Shown in pieces: positions 41,014 to 49,605 of a stretch of DNA of 64,000 nt. Source of the DNA: UMGS1387 sp045539625 (lineage in GTDB: Bacteria; Bacillota; Clostridia; Oscillospirales; CAG-382); assembly GCA_045539625.1 (NCBI GenBank), contig JAZQFS010000028.1, forward strand, positions 45,234 to 109,233, read 5' to 3'. Made by a program: the position numbers and the translations under genes. Position 1 is the stretch's first letter. Each line of letters starts with the position of its first letter. The notes under the pieces were generated by a model. That model was given only the letters and a program-made list of their open reading frames with translations, had not been told where the DNA came from and ran no database searches.

Positions 41014-41868
41014 TTACAGTCTTGTTCTGACAAAGCCGCATTTTTTGCAGTATTCTTCGACTGCCTTGCCTTGTCTGAAGCCCTCGGCAATGGCGGTGGC
41101 TCTGGGTGAGGAAATTATATCCTCAAGCTTGTCCGTAAAAATGTTTCCCAAGGTTATTGCACCGTCGCAGTCAATACAGCAAGGAACAACCCTGCCGTCC
41201 ACCAGCACGCCTATCTGGTCACGTAAACCGTAGCAGTTGATTTTTCCGCTGCATACGTTGTTTTCACGCCATTCAAATCGCTCCGCAAATTCTAAGAACA
41301 GCTTGTCTTTTATGCGAAAGCCCTTGGTATTTTCCTGCCATATATGGGGAAATTTTTGCTTGAGTAAGTCGAGAATTTTGCCGTTAAGCTTGTTTTCTCC
41401 GTACTTTTCCTCTTTGTCGCCGTTCCACAGACGCAGAACGCAGATTTTTCCGTGCTTGCTCATTTTTTCTGCAAAATCAAAGCAGGTATCAAGATACTTG
41501 TCAAAATCAATTCCGCTGTTGGCTTCAAAGGCATGAAGAGAAATATTTACCTTGTGAAGAGCCTTGCTTTTAAGAAGAATGTCCTTAACCTTGTCAAGAA
41601 GCGTGCCGTTGGTGGTGATTATCACCTTAAAGTCAAGCTCTCGGCATATTTCAAGAAGGGCGTCAAGGTGGGGGTGCAAAGTGGGCTCGCCCAGAATGTG
41701 AAGATATAAGTATCCCGTAACACTCCTCAGCTTTTGTGCCGCAATTCTGAAATTCTCCCGGGAAATAAAGCTTTTTTCCCTTTCCGTACCCTTGCAGAAG
41801 GAGCAGCGGAGATTGCACACATTTGTTATTTCAAGGTATGCTTTGTTGAAGATTTGCTTTTCACTCAT
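41014..41868 (-). CDS. Radical SAM/SPASM domain protein
   Basis: Radical SAM enzyme of 284 residues. Seen: the cluster motif CNLRCSFC (C-x3-C-x2-C) near residue 18, the LHILGEPTLHPHL block after it, ITTNGTLL, ISLHAFEAN, and a C-terminal SPASM-like region with cysteines in VVPCCIDCDGAITLGNI and EEYCKKCGF that would hold an auxiliary cluster. SPASM enzymes often mature peptides, but no precursor peptide gene is visible nearby. The start overlaps the pgeF stop by eight bases. Target unknown. Confidence 0.85.
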   Translation of the reverse strand: MSEKQIFNKAYLEITNVCNLRCSFCKGTEREKSFISRENFRIAAQKLRSVTGYLYLHILGEPTLHPHLDALLEICRELDFKVIITTNGTLLDKVKDILLKSKALHKVNISLHAFEANSGIDFDKYLDTCFDFAEKMSKHGKICVLRLWNGDKEEKYGENKLNGKILDLLKQKFPHIWQENTKGFRIKDKLFLEFAERFEWRENNVCSGKINCYGLRDQIGVLVDGRVVPCCIDCDGAITLGNIFTDKLEDIISSPRATAIAEGFRQGKAVEEYCKKCGFVRTRL

Positions 41869-42727
41869 GGCTTCTCCTTTTAAGTATCACCGACGGGAAT
41901 GTTCCTGAATGTCCGCCGCTTGCTCTGTGTGAGAAAAATTCATCTTTGCCGCAACAGGTGCACATTCCCGATAAGTCAATGTTTTCTTCAGGCACACCCA
42001 TATGCATAAGCAAGGTCTTGTTTATAAGCGGAAGATTTGCGTGGAGTGTTGATTTCAAAGAGCAGACACAGCCATTGCTGAACATTTCGTTTGTTTTATC
42101 TGACATATTTTTGGATTCAAAAAGACGTGCTGCGGCATCATACACTTCCTGTCCCACCTCATAACAGCAAACGCCGACGGAAGGACCTACGGCACACAGC
42201 AAATCCCACGGATTGCACTTCGTTTTCTTTGCCGCAACCGTTACAATGTCGCTGACCGTACCTCTCCAGCCTGCGTGAACTGCGGCAACATTGCCCGTTC
42301 TTTTATCCGCAAGCAGAATGGGAACACAGTCTGCGGTTTTGACGGCGACAGCATCTATATTTGTTGAAGCTTCGTTTATAACAAGTCCGTCACAGCCGTC
42401 AAGTGCATCAAGCACGGGATTTATTCCTCTGCCTGCAAGGCTGTCATCAACATACAGAACGGTGTTTTCGTGCACCTGTGTTGTTCCAACCGCACGAAAA
42501 GGCGTTGTTCCCAGCACCGAAAGGGCACGCCTGTAGTTTTCAAATACGTTGTCGGGGCTGTCACTTTTTCCGTTATTGTCCTTGCGTGCAGTGCTGACGT
42601 TAAGGGATGAAAAGTCACCGCTGCTTACACCGCCGTATCTTGTGAAAAAACCGTGGATAAAGCCGTTGTCTGTCAAAAGCTTGCTTGTGTAATACTTGCA
42701 GCCGTTCTTTTCGTTTTCCGTGAACAC
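41861..42727 (-). CDS. pgeF: Peptidoglycan editing factor PgeF (YfiH/laccase-domain)
   Basis: Copper/zinc-type cytoplasmic enzyme of 288 residues. PgeF prevents misincorporation of serine for alanine in peptidoglycan precursors; older annotation is polyphenol oxidase. Seen: GFFTRYGGVSSGDFSSLN near residue 26, TADCVPILLADKRTG, VAAVHAGWRGTVSDIV with its metal His, and the C-terminal DLSGMCTCCGKDEFFSHR block. Two copies of the TADC/HAGW landmarks are in order. murC on the same strand upstream of the window section also acts on muropeptides. An inverted repeat at 42748-42779 sits in its promoter region. Confidence 0.93.
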   Translation of the reverse strand: MFTENEKNGCKYYTSKLLTDNGFIHGFFTRYGGVSSGDFSSLNVSTARKDNNGKSDSPDNVFENYRRALSVLGTTPFRAVGTTQVHENTVLYVDDSLAGRGINPVLDALDGCDGLVINEASTNIDAVAVKTADCVPILLADKRTGNVAAVHAGWRGTVSDIVTVAAKKTKCNPWDLLCAVGPSVGVCCYEVGQEVYDAAARLFESKNMSDKTNEMFSNGCVCSLKSTLHANLPLINKTLLMHMGVPEENIDLSGMCTCCGKDEFFSHRASGGHSGTFPSVILKRRSHE

Positions 42728-42747
42728 ACAAATTCCCCCTTATAAGC

Positions 42748-42779
42748 TTCACATTAATATATTAACGCAAGAATGTGAA
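42748..42779. repeat. Inverted repeat in the pgeF upstream region
   Basis: TTCACATT (42748-42755) and AATGTGAA (42772-42779), perfect 8-bp arms with 16 bases between. On the - strand it overlaps a weak TTTAAA-17-TAATAT promoter for pgeF, so it may be an operator. Confidence 0.4.
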
Positions 42780-42867
42780 TATTTAAAGGGAAAAATAAAT
42801 TTTTGGTACAATATATTCTGCTGTTGACGGAGCATAAAAGAAAAAACAACTTTTTTCAAAAAAGTAC

Positions 42868-42896
42868 TTGACAAACAGAAAAGTTTGTGCTAATAT
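42868..42896 (+). promoter_or_regulatory. Promoter of rplJ-rplL
   Basis: TTGACA (42868-42873), 17-base spacer, TAATAT (42891-42896), about 200 bases before rplJ, at the head of the L10 leader. Confidence 0.85.
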
Positions 42897-42902
42897 ACTC
42901 GT

Positions 42903-43077
42903 GTTGACCTGAGAAAACAGGTGGCGTGACGGTGCAGAAGCGTCGTCAGTAGCTATAATGTGCCTTGGAAAAGCACGCCTGTCGAGGAAGATGTAATATA
43001 TGGAATATAGTAGTATTATGCTTATATATTCTCCCTACATTGTCCTTTTTCTATGGTCGAAAAAAGGGCATTTTTTA
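42903..43077 (+). promoter_or_regulatory. Ribosomal protein L10 leader with attenuator
   Basis: The leader RNA binds the L10(L12)4 complex and reduces rplJ-rplL expression when ribosomal protein is in excess. Seen: the ACCTGAGAAAACAGGT hairpin, the GGCGTGACGG region and the conserved CTGTCGAGGAAGATG block, matching Firmicutes L10 leaders. It ends in a terminator: GTCCTTTTTC (43042-43051), loop, GAAAAAAGGGC (43059-43069), six T. The rplJ ribosome site GGGAGGTG follows within 10 bases, so control is probably by transcription attenuation. Confidence 0.88.
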
Positions 43078-43096
43078 TTTGGGAGGTGAAACAGAT

Positions 43097-43618
43097 ATGC
43101 CAAGCGCAAAGATTCTCGAACAGAAGCAGCAGATGGTAGCAGAGCTCGCAGAGAAGATGAAGAACGCTAAGAGCGGCGTTATCGTTGACTATTGCGGCAT
43201 TACTGTTGAAAAGGACACAGCACTCAGAGCTGAGCTCCGTAAGGCAGGCGTTGACTACACTGTTATTAAGAACACATACATCAAGAAGGCAGCAGATATC
43301 GCAGGTATCAGCGGTTTCGAACCCTATCTCGAAGGTATGACAGCTTTCGCACTCAGCACAGAAGATCCCCTTGCACCCGCAAAGGTTCTCTGCAAGTTTG
43401 CAGAAAGCAACGAGAACTTCAAGGTTAAGGTAGGTATGATGGACGGCGAAGTTATGTCCGCAGAGGAAGTAACAGCACTCTCCAAGATTCCTTCCAAGGA
43501 AGTTCTTATCGGAAAGATCCTCGGAAGCATCCAGGGTCCTCTCTACGGTCTTGCTTATGTACTTCAGGCAAAGATCGACAAAGAAGGCGGCGTAGCAGAA
43601 GAAGCAGCTGCAGAATAA
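43097..43618 (+). CDS. rplJ: 50S ribosomal protein L10
   Basis: Stalk-base protein of 173 residues that anchors L7/L12 dimers to 23S rRNA. Seen: the family start PSAKILEQKQQMVAELAEKM, the RNA-binding IVDYCGITVEKDTALRAELR block, NTYIKKAAD and the C-terminal L12-binding helix ending LQAKIDKEGG. A longer frame begins upstream at 42965, but that part is the RNA leader; ATG 43097 has GGGAGGTG. rplL follows after 78 bases. The neighbours rplK and rplA, common upstream, are not in the window. Confidence 0.97.
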   Translation: MPSAKILEQKQQMVAELAEKMKNAKSGVIVDYCGITVEKDTALRAELRKAGVDYTVIKNTYIKKAADIAGISGFEPYLEGMTAFALSTEDPLAPAKVLCKFAESNENFKVKVGMMDGEVMSAEEVTALSKIPSKEVLIGKILGSIQGPLYGLAYVLQAKIDKEGGVAEEAAAE

Positions 43619-43696
43619 GCCGGAGTCGTCAGGGCTTTATAAATAATAAGACGGCATAAATAATTTAAATTTAGACATTATCGGAGGTATATTGAA

Positions 43697-44077
43697 ATGG
43701 CTACAGAAAAGACACTTCAGATTCTTGAAGAAATCAAGGGTCTCACAATTCTCGAACTCGCAGATCTCGTAAAGGCACTCGAAGAAGAATTCGGCGTATC
43801 CGCAGCTCCCGTTGCAGTTGCAGGTGTTGCAGCTCCCGCAGAAGGCGGCGCAGCAGCTGAAGAAAAGACTGAATTTGACGTTGTTCTCACAGACGCAGGC
43901 GCTTCCAAGCTCGGCGTTATCAAGGTTGTTAGAGAAATCACAGGTCTCGGCCTCAAGGAAGCTAAGGACCTCGTTGAAGGCGCTCCCAAGACAGTTAAGG
44001 AAGGCGCATCCAAGGACGAAGCTGAAAAGATCAAGGAACAGCTCGTTGCTGCAGGCGCAACTGTTGAACTTAAGTAA
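43697..44077 (+). CDS. rplL: 50S ribosomal protein L7/L12
   Basis: Multicopy acidic stalk protein, 126 residues, that recruits translation factors. Seen: the N-terminal dimerisation helix (ATEKTLQILEEIKGLTILEL), an Ala/Gly-rich hinge near residue 40, and the C-terminal globular domain with KTEFDVVLTDAG, KLGVIKVVREITGLGLKEAK and DLVEGAPKTVKEG. GGAGG precedes the ATG. Codon use is strongly biased, as expected for a highly expressed gene. A strong terminator follows directly, so rpoB is not co-transcribed from here. Confidence 0.98.
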   Translation: MATEKTLQILEEIKGLTILELADLVKALEEEFGVSAAPVAVAGVAAPAEGGAAAEEKTEFDVVLTDAGASKLGVIKVVREITGLGLKEAKDLVEGAPKTVKEGASKDEAEKIKEQLVAAGATVELK

Positions 44078-44108
44078 TTTTGGTTTAACGATAAAAAATG
44101 CTTTTTTT

Positions 44109-44138
44109 AGAACCGTCCAAAAGGCGGTTCTTTTTTTA
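44109..44138 (+). terminator. Terminator of rplJ-rplL
   Basis: AGAACCG (44109-44115) with CGGTTCT (44125-44131), stem extended by CC/GG around an AAAA loop, then seven T. Confidence 0.92.
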
Positions 44139-44207
44139 TTTCTTTGCATAAACAGGCAAATGCAGGTAACAATAAAGGTAAACATATTGAAAGAAAGGAA
44201 AATAACA

Positions 44208-45521
44208 ATGAAAAACTCAATTGTGTTTGCTTTTATAAGCTTTTGTATTTGCCTTGCTCTTACGGCAGGTGCGGCAATTTCTCCTGCGGTGGATATTATT
44301 TCAGGAAAAATCGAAATGAAAAGATGCCTGTCAAACAGCGATGTGCTGACCTTTTCGGGAGAGGAGCTTGACAACTGCTTCGGCGAAGAGGAACAGAAAT
44401 TCACCGTCACTTCCTTGCCGTCGGAACAAAGCGGCGTGCTGTCCTGCGGAGCGTATGAGCTTGAAGAGGGACAGACTCTTACACGTGATTTGCTTTCTAT
44501 GGTTAAGTTTGTGCCGTCACAGGAATTTGAGGGAGAGACGAGATTTTCTTTTTCGGCACAGAATGCCGCCCTCACCTGTATTGTAGATGTGTCCCAAGCT
44601 CAAAACTCAGCACCTGTAACGGCAGATGAGCTTGTTGAAACACAGAAGAATATCGCTGTGTTTTCAACCTTTGCGGCAGCAGATCCCGATAATGATAAGC
44701 TTTCCTTTGAAATTGTGAAATACCCGAAGCACGGAAGCGTCGGAATAAACGATGCAGACGGAATGTTCGTCTACAGACCTAAGAACGGCTATATCGGCGG
44801 AGACAGCTTCATATATAAGGCGGTAGATGTTTACGGTAACGAATCAGCCGAACAGAAGGTGCAGATAAAGGTGTCAAAGCCTGCCTGCAATAAGTATTTT
44901 TCGGATATGGAAAACCATTGGGCACACAATGCCGCTGTCAAGATGGCAGCAACAGGGCTTATGGGCGGAGAAACGTCTGATGACGGAAGTCTCCTGTTTA
45001 ATCCTGACGGTGATATGACAAGAGGCGATTTTCTTGCCCTTTCGCTTATCGTAACGGGACATGAAAAGGATATTCCCTATACCTCAAAGACCGTCTTTGC
45101 CGATAACAGTGCAATTCCTTCCAATATAAGAAGCTACGCACAGTATGCCTATGATAACGGCATAATAAACGGCTACAGTAACGGTGACGGCAGCATAAAT
45201 TTTGAATCTCTCGGCTCGATAACACGTGCCGAGGCGGCGGTTATTACGGAAAAGATACTGAAGCTTGATGAAAGCACCCGACAGCTGCAGTATACCGATG
45301 CTGCGGCAATTCCTACCTGGGCAAGCTCGGGTATCAGCCGTCTTACGGCTTGCGGTATTCTGAAGGGTGAGCCTTCGGGCCGGATAAGTCCGTCAAAGAT
45401 TCTTTCAAGAGCGGAAGGTGCACAGATGATTTGCAATGCCGCACAGTATCTTGAAGACAGAGAAAAGCAGGAGAATAAAAACAAGAAGTCCATTTTCAAT
45501 CTTTTCGGACTTCTCGGATAG
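44208..45521 (+). CDS. S-layer homology domain protein with a cadherin-like Ig domain
   Basis: Secreted cell-surface protein of 437 residues. Seen: a signal peptide (cleavage likely near residue 22, after LTAGA), a degenerate beta domain, then a cadherin-like/Big_9-type domain (PVTADELVETQ through FVYRPKNGYIGGDSFIYKA, about residues 142-222), and three SLH modules (FSDMENHWAHNAAVKMA near 230, FADNSAIPSNIRSYAQYAYD near 296, YTDAAAIPTWASSGIS near 360) that bind secondary cell-wall polymer. The frame is open far upstream over rplL, but the ATG at 44208 with GAAAGGA gives the signal peptide. It lies in the rplL-rpoB gap. Confidence 0.9.
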   Translation: MKNSIVFAFISFCICLALTAGAAISPAVDIISGKIEMKRCLSNSDVLTFSGEELDNCFGEEEQKFTVTSLPSEQSGVLSCGAYELEEGQTLTRDLLSMVKFVPSQEFEGETRFSFSAQNAALTCIVDVSQAQNSAPVTADELVETQKNIAVFSTFAAADPDNDKLSFEIVKYPKHGSVGINDADGMFVYRPKNGYIGGDSFIYKAVDVYGNESAEQKVQIKVSKPACNKYFSDMENHWAHNAAVKMAATGLMGGETSDDGSLLFNPDGDMTRGDFLALSLIVTGHEKDIPYTSKTVFADNSAIPSNIRSYAQYAYDNGIINGYSNGDGSINFESLGSITRAEAAVITEKILKLDESTRQLQYTDAAAIPTWASSGISRLTACGILKGEPSGRISPSKILSRAEGAQMICNAAQYLEDREKQENKNKKSIFNLFGLLG

Positions 45522-45532
45522 ATTTATAAAAA

Positions 45533-45576
45533 GGGGTTGTACCGTTGCGATGTCTAAATCGTTTTGATACAACCCC
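45533..45576. terminator. Bidirectional terminator between the SLH gene and rsmA
   Basis: GGGGTTGTA (45533-45541) with TACAACCCC (45568-45576); a CGAT/ATCG inner stem can form. Five T follow on the - strand, fewer on the +. It serves rsmA best and may stop the SLH transcript too. Confidence 0.8.
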
Positions 45577-45590
45577 GTATTTGTTGCTTT

Positions 45591-46487
45591 CTATTCTTTT
45601 GTGCTGTCCAGTGCCTTTGCAAGAGTGCAGAACTGAGCGGTTGTCAAAGCCTCGCCGCGTACCTGTTCACCCATACCCAGCGTTTCATCAATAATCTGCG
45701 AAAGACGTTCCTTTGACAGATGAGGATACAGTCCCGAAAGGGTGTTGGCAAGTGTTTTGCGTCTCATTGAAAAGGCGTGCTTTATTATTTTTGAAGTAAG
45801 GGCAATTTCCTCTGCTGAATAAACCTTGTCCTTGTGAAGAGCAATTCTTATAACGGCGCTGTCAACCTTCGGTCTTGGATAAAAGCACCCCGATGGAACG
45901 GTAAACAGTCTTTTTGCATTGCCGTAAAGATTAATCTGTGCAGTTATTGCACCGTAGTCGGTGCCGCCTGCAGGAGTGCAAAGCCTTACCGCAACCTCTT
46001 TTTGCACCATTACGGTTATAAAATCAAAGTCGGGGTATTCTTCAAGCAGCTTCATAATAATGGGTGTTGTGATATAGTAAGGAAGATTTGCACATACCGA
46101 AACGGGAAGAATTCTGCCGTCAGCGGTTTTTCTTCTTTCATCAAGAAAAGAGACAAGGTCAATGTTCATAATGTCATTGAATACGACCTCAATATTGCTG
46201 TAGTCTTTAAGAGAATCTCTCAGCACTCCTTCAAGACTTGTGTCGATTTCCACCGCCACCACCTTTTCAAAGCGGTCTGCAAGCTCCTTTGTGAGAATTC
46301 CTGCACCCGGACCTATTTCAAGTATAAGACATTCTGCTTTTTTGTCAGGTACAGAGCCGTCGGAAGGAAATGAAAAGTCGGTACATTCCATGGCAATTCT
46401 TCTTGGAATTTTCACGTCCTGCAGAAAGTTCTGACCGTATTTCTTCTGAAATTTAAAATCGTGCTGCTGTAAAAGGTTTGATGACAT
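45591..46487 (-). CDS. rsmA: 16S rRNA dimethyladenosine transferase
   Basis: KsgA/RsmA dimethylates A1518 and A1519 of 16S rRNA; loss gives kasugamycin resistance. The protein has 298 residues, normal. Seen: the family start FKFQKKYGQNFLQD near residue 11, SAM motif LEIGPGAGILTKEL, the motif VCANLPYYITTPIIMKL and the FYPRPKVDSAVI block. The frame is open nine codons upstream, but those lie in the terminator of the preceding gene; ATG 46487 follows AGGAGT. It is transcribed away from rplL and toward the shared terminator. Confidence 0.95.
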   Translation of the reverse strand: MSSNLLQQHDFKFQKKYGQNFLQDVKIPRRIAMECTDFSFPSDGSVPDKKAECLILEIGPGAGILTKELADRFEKVVAVEIDTSLEGVLRDSLKDYSNIEVVFNDIMNIDLVSFLDERRKTADGRILPVSVCANLPYYITTPIIMKLLEEYPDFDFITVMVQKEVAVRLCTPAGGTDYGAITAQINLYGNAKRLFTVPSGCFYPRPKVDSAVIRIALHKDKVYSAEEIALTSKIIKHAFSMRRKTLANTLSGLYPHLSKERLSQIIDETLGMGEQVRGEALTTAQFCTLAKALDSTKE

Positions 46488-46497
46488 ATTTACTCCT

Positions 46498-46530
46498 GAA
46501 AAAATGGGATGCACATTAAGTACATCCCAT
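46498..46530 (-). terminator. Terminator of the oligopeptide-binding protein gene
   Basis: On the - strand ATGGGATGTAC (46520-46530) pairs with GTGCATCCCAT (46504-46514), with a 5-base loop and six T. It lies between the transporter gene and rsmA, so rsmA likely has its own weak promoter or depends on readthrough. Confidence 0.85.
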
Positions 46531-46548
46531 ATCTTTATTTATTGTTAA

Positions 46549-48351
46549 TCAGTCTTCTTCGGGAAGGTACTTTTCAAAGTTCTTCTGCTTGAGCTCTGTG
46601 AATACGTATCTGCCGTAGAAGTCGGTTTCCATATTTGAAAGCTCGTGAGAAGCAAAGCTTGCTGTGTTGAAGAGAACGGGAATAACGGGCATATCGTTTA
46701 TGATATACTGCTCTGCTTCGTGAAGAGCTGCAAGTCTGTCGGCATTGTTATCGGCGTATACTGCCTTTTCAATGATTGCATCGTACTCTTCGCTGAAGTA
46801 GCCTGTTGTATGACCGTTGTAAACAACATCTTCTGCAGAAGGACCTGTGGTAACGTCGATTACGTTGCCGCCGAACTTTGCAGAGAAAGGAAGAAGCATG
46901 CTCATTGCGTTAGGTGTTACGCACTGGTAATCAAAGATAACGATTGATGCTGCGTTAAGAGCTTCGTTGTTCTGATTAAGAGGATATACGCCCCAAACCT
47001 TGTTGTTTATGTACTTCTGAGGACGGGAAGTGATGGAAACCTTAAGTCCGATTGCTTCCCATGCAGCCTTACAAGCCTTTGCAAGTGTTTCGTCGTTAGG
47101 TCTTGTGTTGCTGTATTCGATGGTTACGATTTTACCTGTGAGACCTGCATCCTTGAGAAGCTTCTTTGCTTCGTCAACGTTTGCAGATGATGAAATAAGG
47201 TTCTTGCCGCTCTTGCGGAAGTCGCTGCCCTTCTTGACATCTTCTACGCCGTGAGGAACAAGTCCTGTTGCGGGTGCGGATTCTATAGACATTGACTTTG
47301 CAATTGCATTTCTGTCAAGAGCAAGTGAAAGAGCACGTCTTGCATCGGCAGAAGCAAAGAGCACGTTGGTGTTGTCAAGCATAAGAGTCTGAGTTGAGAT
47401 AAGCTCCTGAGTATCAATATCCTTCTTCTTGAGTGCGCTTACTGTTTCTGTGGAAGCGGAAGAAAGGTTGAGGAAGAAGTTCTGCTTGTTCTGGTATCTT
47501 TCAAGATGCTCGTCAGCGTGCTTACCTTCTGTGTAAAGTGTGATGATTCTGTAAGGCTTTACAATCTTGTCGTCTGCATTGCCGTCACTGTCGCTGACAC
47601 ATCTGTAGTAAACGCTTCTTTCAAAGGAAAGCTCGCCTGTGTTCCATGCCTTGATTTTGAACTGACCGTTTGTTACGTAGCTTGCAGCACCGGGGATACA
47701 CCAGTCTGCACTCTTGGAAACAACATCTTCACGAAGAGGAACAAGTGCGGGGCTGGAAAGACGGCGCATAAATTCTTCTACATTCTTCTTTATTTCCTTC
47801 TTGGAATGTTCTTCGCCTGCAAATGAAGGCTCAAAAACAATCTGAAGAGTTTTGTCTGTGATTGCATAAACGCCAAGGTCATTTACCGAGCAAAGACCTT
47901 CCTTTACCTTCTGTGCGTTAAGAATGGGGTAAAGCAGGGATGCGTTGGAATTCTTGCTTTCGGGAAGAAGAATTCTTGACCATGCATAGATGAAGTCGTC
48001 GGCGTCAACGATGATACCGTCAGACCATCTGGAATTAACAAGGCTGATGTCCAGCTTTAAAAGATTGTCTCTGTCATCTATTTCGTATTCCCAATCCTTG
48101 GCAAGAGCCTTTTCAAGGTTGCCTTTTTCGTCCAAGGTGGTAAGACCTTCATATATAAGTCCCATAACTCTTACCGTGTCGGCAGTAGTATAGGTTGCAG
48201 CAGGGTCAAGTGATTCGGGAAGCGTTGTGATAAACGCCTGAATTTCTGCGCCCTTAATCTCCTTTTTGTCCTCATCTTCGGAAGATGAGCATCCTGCGAG
48301 TACTGTGACAAGCATCAGGCTAGCAAGAATAATCGCCAATAGTCTTTTCAT
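46549..48351 (-). CDS. Oligopeptide ABC transporter substrate-binding lipoprotein
   Basis: Extracellular solute-binding lipoprotein of family 5 (OppA/DppA), 600 residues. Seen: lipobox VLAGC with Cys21, the SLDPAATYTTADTVRVMGLIYEGL block near residue 47, and the cluster 5 motif region RWSDGIIVDADDFIYAWSRIL near residue 109. Family members bind peptides, nickel or sugars for import; peptides are most usual. The permease and ATPase genes (oppBCDF) are not adjacent, so it is an orphan binding protein. Promoter at 48425-48453. Confidence 0.9.
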   Translation of the reverse strand: MKRLLAIILASLMLVTVLAGCSSSEDEDKKEIKGAEIQAFITTLPESLDPAATYTTADTVRVMGLIYEGLTTLDEKGNLEKALAKDWEYEIDDRDNLLKLDISLVNSRWSDGIIVDADDFIYAWSRILLPESKNSNASLLYPILNAQKVKEGLCSVNDLGVYAITDKTLQIVFEPSFAGEEHSKKEIKKNVEEFMRRLSSPALVPLREDVVSKSADWCIPGAASYVTNGQFKIKAWNTGELSFERSVYYRCVSDSDGNADDKIVKPYRIITLYTEGKHADEHLERYQNKQNFFLNLSSASTETVSALKKKDIDTQELISTQTLMLDNTNVLFASADARRALSLALDRNAIAKSMSIESAPATGLVPHGVEDVKKGSDFRKSGKNLISSSANVDEAKKLLKDAGLTGKIVTIEYSNTRPNDETLAKACKAAWEAIGLKVSITSRPQKYINNKVWGVYPLNQNNEALNAASIVIFDYQCVTPNAMSMLLPFSAKFGGNVIDVTTGPSAEDVVYNGHTTGYFSEEYDAIIEKAVYADNNADRLAALHEAEQYIINDMPVIPVLFNTASFASHELSNMETDFYGRYVFTELKQKNFEKYLPEED

Positions 48352-48424
48352 AATAGTGTTTTCCTCCCATAAACTATTCCTGAACTGATGGTATAGATAT
48401 ACTTACCACAATTTAATACACCAT

Positions 48425-48453
48425 ATTATAACACTAAACTTAAATATAATCAA
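48425..48453 (-). promoter_or_regulatory. Promoter of the oligopeptide-binding protein gene
   Basis: On the - strand: TTGATT (48448-48453), 17-base spacer, TATAAT (48425-48430), about 75 bases before the start. The rest of the 48352-48647 gap must hold the divergent promoter for the S1 gene, which I could not fix. Confidence 0.75.
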
Positions 48454-48647
48454 TCATATTTTTTTGAATTTTAATATTTTTCGGAATGCACAAAAAAACG
48501 ATACTGTTTTTATACAACTTATACAAATTAAAAGGGGCTTCTTCCGAAAAAAACGATGTTGAACAGTAAAAAAGGTGCATAAAACATCAATGGCTGCAAT
48601 AGAATGGGAGTAAACGACAGTAAAAAAATTAACGGAGGTTGCGTTAA

Positions 48648-49553
48648 ATGGAAAACATATATCTTCCCGAGGGAAGAATAATCGGAACAGAGGAAAATAT
48701 TTATTACACATCAACGCCTGAGCTTCTGAAGGAGGCAATGGATAAAGAGCTGATACTTGAAGCATCAGCGGTAAAATGCGATACCGACAGAAATCTGTAT
48801 GTTGACCTTGGCTTTTGCAGGGCGCTAATTCCGAAGGAGGAGGCGGTTTACAGTGCGTCGGGAGAGCCTGTGAAGGACATTGCTGTCATCACAAGAGTGG
48901 GAAAGCCCGTCTGCTTCAAGGTTGTAAAAATAGAAAATGACGGCGGAAAATGGAAAGTGATGCTGTCAAGACGCCTTGCTCAGAAGGAGTGCTGTGAAAA
49001 GCTGATAACGGTGCTTGAAACAGGTGACGTTACTGATGCAACCGTCACCCATATGGAGCAGTTCGGTGCTTTCTGCGACATTGGCTGCGGCGTTATAGCA
49101 CTGCTTCCCGTAGATTGTATCTCCGTCTCGCGAATAAGTCACCCGAAGGACAGATTTACGGCAGGTCAGCAGATAAAAGCCGTAATAAAGAATATAGACT
49201 ATTCCATATACAGAGTTACGCTGTCCCATAAGGAGCTTCTGGGTACGTGGGAAGAAAACGCAAGTCTTTTTCATGCGGGCGAAACGGTGTCGGGTATAAT
49301 CAGAAGCGTTGAGCCATACGGCGTGTTTGTGGAGCTTACGCCAAATCTTGCAGGGCTTGCCGAATGGAGCGACAATGTAAATCCCGGTGAGAAGGCGGCG
49401 GTGTACATAAAGAGCATAATACCTGAAAAGAACAAGGTGAAGCTTGTCATAGTGGACTCGGGCGGATGTGCCGACACACCCGGCGAGCTTTACTATTTTA
49501 CCACAAGCACAAATGTTGCGGGTTGGTCGTATTTTTACACACAGGGAGAATAA
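48648..49553 (+). CDS. S1 RNA-binding domain protein
   Basis: Soluble RNA-binding protein of 301 residues with S1/OB folds. Seen: a first degenerate S1-like part (VDLGFCRALIPKEEAV, about residues 50-70), then two clear S1 domains: VTDATVTHMEQFGAFCDIGCGVIALLPVDC near residue 130 (short landmark FGAFCDIG) and ETVSGIIRSVEPYGVFVELT near residue 212. It resembles the short RpsA-like or YabR-like proteins of Clostridia, with a role in translation or RNA binding. Start ATG 48648 has ACGGAGG. It is alone between a divergent gene and rpoB. Confidence 0.85.
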   Translation: MENIYLPEGRIIGTEENIYYTSTPELLKEAMDKELILEASAVKCDTDRNLYVDLGFCRALIPKEEAVYSASGEPVKDIAVITRVGKPVCFKVVKIENDGGKWKVMLSRRLAQKECCEKLITVLETGDVTDATVTHMEQFGAFCDIGCGVIALLPVDCISVSRISHPKDRFTAGQQIKAVIKNIDYSIYRVTLSHKELLGTWEENASLFHAGETVSGIIRSVEPYGVFVELTPNLAGLAEWSDNVNPGEKAAVYIKSIIPEKNKVKLVIVDSGGCADTPGELYYFTTSTNVAGWSYFYTQGE

Positions 49554-49558
49554 TGAGG

Positions 49559-49605
49559 GAGTCTGCTTTCACTCTTGACGGGTGAGGCAGCTTCTTTTTT
49601 TATGG
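49559..49605 (+). terminator. Terminator of the S1 gene
   Basis: An imperfect stem joins CTGCTTTCAC and GTGAGGCAG with one bulged base, followed by CTTCTTTTTTT. It closes the S1 gene just before the rpoB leader. The remaining 49606-49790 holds AT-rich sequence with small GCCG/CGGC hairpins only. Confidence 0.65.

Noticed and set aside
43812..44207. In-frame upstream extension of the SLH protein gene across rplL
   Set aside because: The extension overlaps rplL in another frame and has no signal peptide; ATG 44208 gives both a ribosome site and a signal peptide.
43637..44575. Long - strand frame of 312 codons opposite rplL and the SLH gene
   Set aside because: It is the shadow of highly codon-biased rplL and the adjoining gene; it has no ribosome site and a Cys/Ser-rich composition unlike a real protein.
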